From assembly GCA_007133255.1 (NCBI GenBank), contig SLMY01000233.1, positions 1 to 5,652 of the forward strand: DNA of 5,652 bases, given 5' to 3'. Under the pieces are notes generated by a model that worked only from the letters and a program-made list of their open reading frames with translations, searched no databases and had not been told where the DNA came from. Positions 1-5,600 of this stretch are shown piece after piece. The translations under genes were made by a program, and so were the position numbers. The DNA comes from Clostridiales bacterium. Its GTDB lineage: Bacteria > Bacillota > Clostridia > Saccharofermentanales > UBA5734. Positions within the stretch are counted from its first letter, which is position 1, and the number at the start of each line of letters is the position of its first letter.

Positions 1-203
1 CGGATAACGGGTCGGATCCCCGTTGACGCCTACAAGATAAGAGTTAACAAAACTTCTATCTTTCGGGCCACCCTCGTGAAACCATTCCTCATGATCGCCA
101 GACTGCTTTCACACCATCGGCAGCTCTCTGGGCTGACTGGATCATTCGTACTCTTTTCACTCAACAGTTTTACTATGACATCAACTTTACAGCTGATGTG
201 ATT
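1..203 (-). promoter_or_regulatory. T-box riboswitch leader, 5' part (probable Trp specifier), truncated by window edge
   Basis: Read on the minus strand, the RNA begins near 203 and folds as a T-box Stem I. The base helix pairs GUGAAA (160-155) with UUUCAC (81-76). Above it is a specifier loop with the loop-E pieces AGUA (152-149) and GAA (87-85). The next helix pairs AUGAUC (145-140) with GAUCAU (96-91). The distal part has CAGAGAG (AG bulge), a CUGC/GCAG helix (123-120 with 106-103) and a GAUGGUGUGAA terminal loop. The triplet after GAA is UGG (84-82), the Trp codon; a one-base shift would give AUG (Met). Two further hairpins follow: AAGATA/TATCTT (62-57 with 39-34) and AACGGG/CCCGTT (24-19 with 11-6). 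The antiterminator with the true T-box sequence and the terminator must lie beyond the left edge. T-boxes sense uncharged tRNA and control aminoacyl-tRNA synthetase, biosynthesis or amino acid transport genes. The regulated gene is not visible; a tryptophan gene is inferred. Confidence 0.8.
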
Positions 204-209
204 GAGACC

Positions 210-238
210 ATGATAATTCGATCTTCTTTGATTGTCAA
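210..238 (-). promoter_or_regulatory. Sigma-A promoter of the T-box leader
   Basis: On the minus strand a perfect -35 TTGACA (238-233) is followed by a 17-base spacer and a -10 TATCAT (215-210, 5 of 6 matches). The predicted start near 203 lies about 43 bases upstream of the Stem I base helix, a normal arrangement for a T-box leader. The -35 overlaps the candidate -35 of a promoter on the other strand. Confidence 0.75.
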
Positions 239-261
239 GCTAAAATTATATGAGTTATAAC
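232..261 (+). promoter_or_regulatory. Candidate divergent promoter for the ABC exporter operon
   Basis: TTGTCA (232-237, 5 of 6) and TATAAC (256-261, 5 of 6) are separated by 18 bases on the plus strand. The -35 falls on the same TTGTCAA stretch that forms the minus-strand TTGACA, so the two promoters would be back to back and could compete for polymerase. Transcription would start near 267 and leave a leader of about 250 nt before the first exporter gene. The call rests on consensus match alone. Confidence 0.45.
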
Positions 262-276
262 AAATGCCTTCATTTG
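261..276. promoter_or_regulatory. Perfect inverted repeat at the predicted start site (possible operator)
   Basis: CAAATG-CCTT-CATTTG is a perfect 6+6 base dyad with a 4-base centre. It begins at the last base of the candidate -10 and spans the predicted transcription start, a position where a repressor would block initiation. Two-gene ABC exporters are often controlled by MarR- or TetR-type repressors, but no regulator gene is in view, so the binding protein is unknown. Confidence 0.35.
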
Positions 277-521
277 AAAAAGTAAATTCTGCACGGAAAA
301 ACCCGGATATAGAATGAAGTTGTACGAAAAAACTACGTTATCTTGGCTAATTATGCAGCCCTTATCCTTGCTATATCTGGTCAAACATAAAAAAACAGCA
401 GAAAAAGTCTCACGGGTTGTATTTTTGATTTGATAGCGATAAAATCATGGCGATAGTCATAGTCTTTGAGAAGAATGCTTATTGGGTGACATAAGCCCAG
501 CAGATGCTTGGCGGTGAGGAT
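277..521. other. Long intergenic leader before the ABC exporter genes
   Basis: No large gene is present here. An open frame of 39 codons (314-433, beginning MKLYEK) has only a weak GGA 6 bases before its ATG. It could be a leader peptide or chance. A second, weaker promoter candidate is TTGTAT (417-422) with TAAAAT (440-445) and a 17-base spacer, which would shorten the leader to about 70 nt. A hairpin GCTTAT/ATAAGC (477-482 with 491-496, 8-base loop) stands 25 bases before the probable start codon. I see no stem followed by a T-run that would make a convincing intrinsic terminator. Confidence 0.5.
511..517 (+). promoter_or_regulatory. Shine-Dalgarno that favours the TTG start at 522
   Basis: GCGGTGA, preceded by TTG, is close to the consensus AGGAGGTGA. 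It ends 4 bases before TTG 522, with about 7 bases from the core GG. The in-frame ATG at 504 has no Shine-Dalgarno at a workable distance: the nearest purine-rich stretch, GGGTGA at 484-489, is 14 bases away. TTG 522 is therefore the preferred start. Confidence 0.65.
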
Positions 522-2405
522 TTGAAAAAACGACGAACGAAGTTTGATCAGGCCGAATTGCATCAGTCGGCATACATATATGCCAACCGGCCGTTTAAAT
601 GGTTTTTCTATCTGATAAAACCAGTGCGTTACCGGTATCTGATGGCAATTTTCGTTAACCTGGCCGCTGTATCTATGAGCGTTGTTCCGGCGACGTTAAC
701 AGGTCTGCTGGTTGATGATGTCTTAATCGACAGAAGAATGAATATGCTCCCGGTATACATTACCTTATTGATCGCGGTACCTCTATTGAGATCATGTCTG
801 GTTGTTTTTTTTCGTTATCATTTTGAGTATTGCGCGCAGGATTCTATTGTACGGCTGCGAAAGGGGATGTATCGGCATCTCCAGAATCTGGATGCGCTTT
901 TTTACGGCAGAACCAGAACAGGCGATTTAATGGCTAAAATGACAGGCGATATTGAGATGATTCGCCATTTTATTGGTTTTACTGTTTTCGCCAGTGTTGA
1001 GAATCTGGTCCTCTTTGTTTTTGGTACGCTTTATGTGTTTACGGTTAACTGGAAACTGGCTCTTGTGGCGCTGGTAGTGAGTCCGTTTATTTTCATAATC
1101 ACTTACAGACTGGGAAGAACGATTCGACCCGTCTGGGGAGAAATTCGTGAAGCTTTTTCACGGCTCAATTCAGTCGTGCAGCAAAATATCGCCGGTAATC
1201 GTGTTACACGAGCATTCGCGCGATATGAGTATGAAGAAGAAAAATTCGAGAAAGAAAACCAGGGATATCGCGAGGCACACATGAAGCATGCCGATATGGT
1301 CATCAGGTTCTTACCAGTACTTGATGGCCTGGCTAACTTTATGATTGTGCTGGTTATCCTTGTCGGCGGACTGCTGGTGATCCGCGGCGAATTAACACTG
1401 GGCGGACTGGTAACTTTCAACGGCTTGCTTTTTGTCCTGAATAATCCGATGCGGATGGCAGGTAATATTATGAATGAGGTGCAGCGCTACTCAACGTCAG
1501 CAAATAAGGTGCTGGATCTTCTCATAGAACGATCGAAGATAAAGTCTCCTGACGCTGATCAGACTGATGAGGCAGAACTAGACCAGCTGTCAGGAGAAGC
1601 TCTGGCTATAAACGGGAAAGTGGAGTTCAGAAACGTGACTTTCACTTATGGTGAGCGGAAAGGCTACGCGCTTCAGCCCTCACTTAGTAACATCAATCTG
1701 ATCGCCCAGCCTGGACAGACCATTGGTCTGGTAGGGCTCACAGGTGCCGGGAAAAGCAGCCTTGTTAGTTTGATGCCAAGGCTTTATGATACAACATTTG
1801 GAGAAATACTCGTTGATGATGTAGATGTCCGCGATTATAACCTGCAGCAGCTGCGCCGCAACATAGGTATGGTTATGCAGGAGGTTTTTCTGTTCTCAGA
1901 CACCATTGAAGGTAATATCGCTTATGGTGTACCTGACGCTCCGATGGAGAAGGTTGTATCTGCTGCCAAAGCAGCATCTGCTGATGAGTTTATCCGTAAA
2001 ACCCCGGAAGGGTACGATACAATCATAGGGGAGCGCGGCGTTGGCCTTTCCGGTGGCCAGCGCCAGCGTATCGCGCTGGCCAGGGCGTTGGCTATGGATC
2101 CTAAAATTCTGATTCTTGATGATACGACTTCTGCTGTGGACATGGAAACCGAGCACGATATTCAGCAGGCTTTGCGTGACATGCCGGGCCAGCGAACCGT
2201 TTTTATCATTGCCCATCGAATCTCATCGGTGCGTCACGCTGATGAAATCCTTGTGATAGATGATGGTCAAGTTGTTGAGCGGGGGCGTCATGACAGCTTA
2301 ATGCAGCTCAATGGCCGTTATTATGATATATTCATAACGCAAGCGGGTATGAGCGAGACAGATCTTAAACAGCTGGAACAAGGAGGTGACCTGTATGGCT
2401 CGTAA
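522..2405 (+). CDS. Heterodimeric ABC exporter half, degenerate Walker B subunit (BmrC/LmrC-like)
   Basis: This 627-residue half-transporter fuses an ABC exporter membrane domain to a nucleotide-binding domain (NBD). Six membrane segments lie near residues 39-64, 76-98, 150-174, 177-198, 262-287 and 293-314. An acidic linker (about 342-366) leads to the NBD, which has A-loop Tyr376, Walker A GLTGAGKSS (405-413, Lys411), Q-loop Gln453, signature LSGGQ (509-513), Walker B ending Asp533-Asp534, and His565 in the H-loop. Asp534 replaces the catalytic Glu, the mark of the subunit that contributes the inactive ATP site in heterodimeric exporters. It overlaps the next gene, which encodes its partner, by 11 bases. 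The family exports drugs, lipids or peptides from the cytoplasm or inner leaflet; the substrate cannot be read from sequence. Numbering is from TTG 522; the ATG at 504 would add 6 residues. Family and pairing are near certain, but orthology to BmrC or LmrC is not proven. Confidence 0.95.
   Translation: MKKRRTKFDQAELHQSAYIYANRPFKWFFYLIKPVRYRYLMAIFVNLAAVSMSVVPATLTGLLVDDVLIDRRMNMLPVYITLLIAVPLLRSCLVVFFRYHFEYCAQDSIVRLRKGMYRHLQNLDALFYGRTRTGDLMAKMTGDIEMIRHFIGFTVFASVENLVLFVFGTLYVFTVNWKLALVALVVSPFIFIITYRLGRTIRPVWGEIREAFSRLNSVVQQNIAGNRVTRAFARYEYEEEKFEKENQGYREAHMKHADMVIRFLPVLDGLANFMIVLVILVGGLLVIRGELTLGGLVTFNGLLFVLNNPMRMAGNIMNEVQRYSTSANKVLDLLIERSKIKSPDADQTDEAELDQLSGEALAINGKVEFRNVTFTYGERKGYALQPSLSNINLIAQPGQTIGLVGLTGAGKSSLVSLMPRLYDTTFGEILVDDVDVRDYNLQQLRRNIGMVMQEVFLFSDTIEGNIAYGVPDAPMEKVVSAAKAASADEFIRKTPEGYDTIIGERGVGLSGGQRQRIALARALAMDPKILILDDTTSAVDMETEHDIQQALRDMPGQRTVFIIAHRISSVRHADEILVIDDGQVVERGRHDSLMQLNGRYYDIFITQAGMSETDLKQLEQGGDLYGS
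2380..2389 (+). promoter_or_regulatory. Consensus Shine-Dalgarno for the second exporter gene
   Basis: AAGGAGGTGA is the full complement of the usual 16S rRNA tail and ends 5 bases before ATG 2395. It lies inside the end of the first gene, so ribosomes finishing that gene are well placed to reinitiate. It also rules out the in-frame GTG at 2386, which is part of the Shine-Dalgarno itself. Confidence 0.9.
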
Positions 2406-4188
2406 CCGATATGATGTGGATGAAAGCCTTGAGGCACCGTTTAATTTTCAGCAGTTTAAAAGCTTGTTGCTCTATACCAGGCCATACAGCAAAAAACTGG
2501 GAATGACTTTTAGCGCGATGGCTGTGGCCAGCGCGCTGAATCTTCTGGCGCCTATTTTTCTGATGCACGCCATTAATGTTATGATTCCGCAGGGAAATGT
2601 GCAGGGCCTGGTTCTGATGGCGCTTGGATACACGTTGATCGTGGTGATTGTTGCCTTTATGACCGCTTTCAGAATGAAAAACATGAACCGGATCGGACAA
2701 AGCATCATCCATGATATCAGGCTTGATATGTTCAGGCATCTGCAAAGGCTGCCCTTCACTTACTTTGATGACAGGCCGCATGGGAAAATTCTGGTGCGGC
2801 TGGTTAATTATGTCAATCAGGTCAGTGATTTACTGTCCAACGGATTGGTTAATTCCCTGGTTGATCTGCTGAGTTTGTTGATCATCGTCTTTTACATGCT
2901 GCTGGTTGATCCGGTTTTAACTTTGTTCGCGCTTGCCGGCCTGCCGTTGCTGCTGCTAGGTATTTTGCTGCTGAAAAACGCTCAGCGTAAGGCGCAGCAG
3001 GCATTTTCCATGAAAAACTCAAACCTGAACGCATATACTCAGGAAAGTATTATTGGCATGAATGTCACACAGGTCTTTGCTCGTGAAGCGGCTAATCGAG
3101 ATATTTACGGCAGACTGGTTAACGAACATCGAAAGAGCTGGATGAAGTCAATCATGCTCAACCTTTCCATGTGGCCGTTTATTGATACTGTATCCAACGC
3201 GACTGTAGCTTTGCTCTATGTGGCTGGTGCTATCTGGCTTAGAGACAGAGTAACGGGCGAGCCGATATCTGTAGGAGCCATTGTCGCTTTCGTAGGTTAT
3301 GTCTGGCGTTTCTGGCTGCCGGTTATCAATCTGGCGAACTTTTTTAATGCCTTGATCAATTCCGCCGCCTATATCGAACGGATTTTTGAGTTTCTGCATG
3401 AACCTCTTGTTATAGAAGATCATCCTGAAGCTGAAGATCTGCCACGAATTGTAGGTGAAGTTCGCTTTGATCAGGTCAGCTTTGCCTATGAACCCGAAAA
3501 ACCAGTCTTGAATAAGGTGTCATTTACCGCGTCTCCAGGTGATTCAATCGCGCTTGTCGGACCAACCGGTGCCGGTAAATCAACTGTTATCAATTTACTC
3601 TGCCGATTTTATGATATCGATGAAGGTGATATCTGTATTGATGGCCATTCGATTAAGCAAGTCAGAATGGACTCATTAAGGACACAGATGGGCATTATGC
3701 TTCAGGATCCCTTCCTTTTTCCAGAATCCGTGATGGACAATATTCGCTATGGACGTCTTGACGCCTCGGATGAAGCATGCGTCGCAGCCGCGAAAGCGGT
3801 TCATGCCCATGAGTTTATTATGCGTCTGCCACAAGGCTATCAAACGATGATTAATGACCAGGGCAGCGGTGTATCGGCAGGTGAGCGGCAGCTGATATCC
3901 TTTGCCCGTGTCTTGCTGGCTGATCCGCGGATTCTGATTCTTGATGAGGCGACCGCCAGTATTGACACCCAAACAGAAAAAGCCCTCCAGAGAGGGCTTG
4001 ACAGACTGATGCGAGGGCGCACGTCATTCATTATCGCGCACCGTCTGTCCACCATCAAGAACGCGTCAAGAATCATGGTTATCGCTGAACAGAATATTGC
4101 TGAGAGCGGTACACATGAACAGTTGCTTAAACAGCGGGGTCATTACTGGCAATTGTATAACAGCCAGTTTGAAGCCTTACTTGGCTGA
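2395..4188 (+). CDS. Heterodimeric ABC exporter half, catalytic subunit (BmrD/LmrD-like)
   Basis: This 597-residue half-transporter is the partner of the preceding gene. Six membrane segments lie near residues 35-57, 70-92, 149-171, 173-194, 259-282 and 292-315. The NBD follows from about residue 347, with A-loop Tyr365, Walker A GPTGAGKST (389-397, Lys395), Q-loop Gln437, Walker B Asp517-Glu518 and H-loop His549. Glu518 is the catalytic base. The signature is VSAGE (493-497) rather than LSGGQ, so the two changes in the pair fall in the same composite site: this signature faces the first subunit's Walker A/B with Asp534. The other site combines this subunit's Walker A/B with the partner's LSGGQ and should be the hydrolysing one. 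The 11-base overlap and strong Shine-Dalgarno point to coupled, near-equal synthesis. The likely role is efflux across the cytoplasmic membrane; the substrate is unknown. A homodimeric exporter is unlikely given the complementary defects. Confidence 0.95.
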   Translation: MARNRYDVDESLEAPFNFQQFKSLLLYTRPYSKKLGMTFSAMAVASALNLLAPIFLMHAINVMIPQGNVQGLVLMALGYTLIVVIVAFMTAFRMKNMNRIGQSIIHDIRLDMFRHLQRLPFTYFDDRPHGKILVRLVNYVNQVSDLLSNGLVNSLVDLLSLLIIVFYMLLVDPVLTLFALAGLPLLLLGILLLKNAQRKAQQAFSMKNSNLNAYTQESIIGMNVTQVFAREAANRDIYGRLVNEHRKSWMKSIMLNLSMWPFIDTVSNATVALLYVAGAIWLRDRVTGEPISVGAIVAFVGYVWRFWLPVINLANFFNALINSAAYIERIFEFLHEPLVIEDHPEAEDLPRIVGEVRFDQVSFAYEPEKPVLNKVSFTASPGDSIALVGPTGAGKSTVINLLCRFYDIDEGDICIDGHSIKQVRMDSLRTQMGIMLQDPFLFPESVMDNIRYGRLDASDEACVAAAKAVHAHEFIMRLPQGYQTMINDQGSGVSAGERQLISFARVLLADPRILILDEATASIDTQTEKALQRGLDRLMRGRTSFIIAHRLSTIKNASRIMVIAEQNIAESGTHEQLLKQRGHYWQLYNSQFEALLG

Positions 4189-4193
4189 CAAGG

Positions 4194-4214
4194 ATATCCA
4201 CTTCTTTATCCACA
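4194..4214 (+). promoter_or_regulatory. DnaA boxes just after the exporter operon
   Basis: A perfect DnaA box TTATCCACA (4206-4214) is preceded at 12-base spacing by ATATCCACT (4194-4202, 7 of 9). Both lie on the plus strand, starting 5 bases after the exporter stop codon. They form the left group of a two-part cluster whose main group lies about 200 bases downstream. Confidence 0.6.
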
Positions 4215-4285
4215 GATCAGGCAGAAAGAAAAAATGTTCGGCTCATGATCAGAACTAAACAACTGATGTTCACTAACCTTGCAGA

Positions 4286-4313
4286 TTCCGGCAGCATGTA
4301 TGACTGGCCGGAA
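4286..4313. repeat. Strong inverted repeat between the exporter and the EIIC-like gene
   Basis: TTCCGGC (4286-4292) pairs perfectly with GCCGGAA (4307-4313) across a 14-base loop. Inner AG/CT pairs can lengthen the stem if one G bulges. No T-run follows on either strand, so it does not look like an ordinary intrinsic terminator. It may stabilise the 3' end of the exporter transcript or be a protein site. No other terminator is evident after the exporter genes. Confidence 0.4.
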
Positions 4314-4386
4314 CAGCAAATCAGCCCGGTGCGATTTCCTGCAATGCGTGAAACAGCATATTACAGGCTCTTTACAGGAAAATGAC

Positions 4387-4407
4387 GTGTGAAACACACC
4401 AGTCTGG
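4387..4407. repeat. Two adjacent short dyads upstream of the main DnaA boxes
   Basis: GTGTG-AAA-CACAC (4387-4399) is a perfect 5+5 dyad. It is followed, sharing one base, by CCAG-T-CTGG (4399-4407), a perfect 4+4 dyad. They lie directly before the main run of DnaA boxes and 69 bases or more before the EIIC-like start, where an operator would be expected. Part of the first (TGTGAAACA, 4388-4396) also resembles a reverse-strand DnaA box with one departure from the relaxed consensus. Confidence 0.35.
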
Positions 4408-4461
4408 TTTTACACATAGTTATCCACATTATCCACAGCCTGTGCAAATGTTTTTTCCACA
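4408..4461 (+). promoter_or_regulatory. Main DnaA-box cluster
   Basis: Four plus-strand sites fit the relaxed consensus TTWTNCACA: TTTTACACA (4408-4416), TTATCCACA (4420-4428), TTATCCACA (4429-4437) and TTTTCCACA (4453-4461). The middle two are perfect and abut with no spacing; start-to-start distances are 12, 9 and 24 bases. The last box ends one base before the Shine-Dalgarno of the EIIC-like gene, so bound DnaA would probably interfere with its promoter or early transcription. No dnaA, dnaN, rpmH or other usual oriC neighbour is visible, nor an obvious AT-rich unwinding element, so an extra-origin DnaA-box cluster is more likely than oriC itself. Confidence 0.75.
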
Positions 4462-4462
4462 G

Positions 4463-4470
4463 AAAGGGGA
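4463..4470 (+). promoter_or_regulatory. Shine-Dalgarno that sets the EIIC-like start at 4476
   Basis: AAAGGGGA ends 5 bases before ATG 4476. The frame is open back to GTG 4389, but that start has no Shine-Dalgarno, and the added residues would be encoded by the DnaA boxes themselves. I therefore take ATG 4476. Confidence 0.8.
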
Positions 4471-4475
4471 TTGTT

Positions 4476-5600
4476 ATGACTAAAAAAAACACAATCAGAT
4501 CGGCAGAAGGTAAAAACGGAAAAAGAGAACAAACATCCGAGCTCAAAACCGGGAATCGGCTGATCAGGATTTTGAAATATGCCGGTAAGCGTTACTTTAT
4601 TGACGCTCTTAGCGCAATGGCGCTGGGGCTTTTCTCGTCACTCATCATTGGTCTGATACTCAGGCAGCTGTTTTCAGTGATCAACTGGTCTTTCGTCGAT
4701 GGGATGGAAGAGTTGATTGTCAGTATAACGGCAGCGAATTCACCTGTTATTGGTGCCGCTATAGGTGTCGCGATCGCGGCAGGATTAAAAAATAAACCGC
4801 TGGTGGTCTATTCCGCAGCGGCAGCAGGTGCCATAGGCTATGCTGTCAGCGCGGATGGCATATCGGCCGGTCCTGTTGGTGCTTATATAGCTGTTATTAT
4901 CGGCACAGAGCTCGGACGGCTGATAGCTGGCAAAACCAGACTGGATATTCTGCTTGTCCCAGCTGTAACCATTCTGGCCGGTACGACTGCCGGCATGCTG
5001 GTTGGTCCTTCAATCGCGAGGATGATGATCGCGATTGGACAGGCTATCAATGAGATGACACAGCTGCAGCCTTTACCCATGGGTATCGCTGTATCGGCTG
5101 TCATGGGTTTCTTGCTGACAACGCCTATCAGCAGCGCGGCAATCGCGATTATGCTCGGGCTTTCAGGTTGGGCAGCCGGTGCAGCGACCGCTGGCTGCGC
5201 AGCCCATATGATCGGGTTCGCTGTTGCCAGTTTCCGTGAGAATAAAACGGGAGGACTATTGGCACAAGGACTGGGGACTTCTATGCTTCAGGTAGGCAAT
5301 ATAATCAGAAGACCGCAGATTCTGCTCCCTGCTGTTATAGCCTCCATGATTACAGGTGCCTTATCAACAACTGTCTTTAAGATGGAAAATCTGGCGGCTG
5401 GAGCCGGTATGGGGACCAGTGGACTGGTGGGCTCGCTGACTACATGGACAGCGATGTCTGAACTTCTGCCTTCAGGACAGCTGCTGGTATATATTCTTCT
5501 GCTTCATTTTATTTTTCCAGCCATCATTGCTTTGACTGCTTCTGAACTGTTGCGCAAAGCAGGATGGATTCGGTATGGGGATATGAAGCTGGAGCTGTAA
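4476..5600 (+). CDS. Stand-alone PTS EIIC-like membrane protein (PTS_EIIC_2 / PfoR type)
   Basis: This 374-residue protein has a lysine-rich cytoplasmic N-terminus (about 1-40), then a Gly/Ala-rich membrane domain with roughly eight to ten hydrophobic segments, for example near 42-63, 90-105, 108-125, 132-150, 158-178, 203-230, 233-252, 281-301 and 334-356. The stretches ISSAAIAIMLGLSG (218-231), AAHMIGFAVASF (242-253) and GTSMLQVGNI (267-276) are typical, as I recall them, of the family that includes Clostridium perfringens PfoR and many Bacillota proteins annotated as PTS sugar transporter subunit IIC. True EIIC proteins move a sugar while an EIIB phosphorylates it; no EIIA or EIIB is fused or adjacent. 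Transport of an unknown solute is therefore possible but unproven, and PfoR was first described as a regulator of perfringolysin O. It follows the exporter genes after 287 bases and has its own Shine-Dalgarno beside the DnaA boxes, so it is probably a separate transcription unit, although I could not find a convincing promoter. Confidence 0.85.
   Translation: MTKKNTIRSAEGKNGKREQTSELKTGNRLIRILKYAGKRYFIDALSAMALGLFSSLIIGLILRQLFSVINWSFVDGMEELIVSITAANSPVIGAAIGVAIAAGLKNKPLVVYSAAAAGAIGYAVSADGISAGPVGAYIAVIIGTELGRLIAGKTRLDILLVPAVTILAGTTAGMLVGPSIARMMIAIGQAINEMTQLQPLPMGIAVSAVMGFLLTTPISSAAIAIMLGLSGWAAGAATAGCAAHMIGFAVASFRENKTGGLLAQGLGTSMLQVGNIIRRPQILLPAVIASMITGALSTTVFKMENLAAGAGMGTSGLVGSLTTWTAMSELLPSGQLLVYILLLHFIFPAIIALTASELLRKAGWIRYGDMKLEL

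Noticed and set aside
64..74. AGGGTGGCCCG on the minus strand, resembling the core T-box sequence AGGGTGGNACCGCG
   Set aside because: It follows Stem I directly, lacks the ACCGCG half, and is followed by more leader hairpins without a T-run. The true T-box sequence is expected beyond the left edge.
417..445. TTGTAT and TAAAAT as the main exporter promoter
   Set aside because: The -35 matches only 3 of 6 positions. It is kept as a secondary candidate in the leader description, below the 232-261 promoter.
504..521. ATG 504 as the start of the first exporter gene
   Set aside because: No Shine-Dalgarno lies at a usable distance, and the best one (511-517) is downstream of this ATG and fits TTG 522.
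381..563. Minus-strand open frame across the leader and the start of the first exporter gene
   Set aside because: It has no convincing Shine-Dalgarno or recognisable family, and it overlaps the start of a certain gene on the other strand.
2386..2394. GTG 2386 as the start of the second exporter gene
   Set aside because: The GTG is part of the Shine-Dalgarno AAGGAGGTGA, which is correctly placed for ATG 2395.
4194..4461. The DnaA-box cluster as the chromosomal oriC
   Set aside because: No dnaA, dnaN or other usual origin neighbour is present, and no clear AT-rich unwinding region or DnaA-trio motif could be seen. It cannot be excluded without genome context.
4389..4475. Extended N-terminus of the EIIC-like protein from GTG 4389
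   Set aside because: It has no Shine-Dalgarno, and the added residues are encoded by the DnaA boxes; ATG 4476 has a good Shine-Dalgarno.
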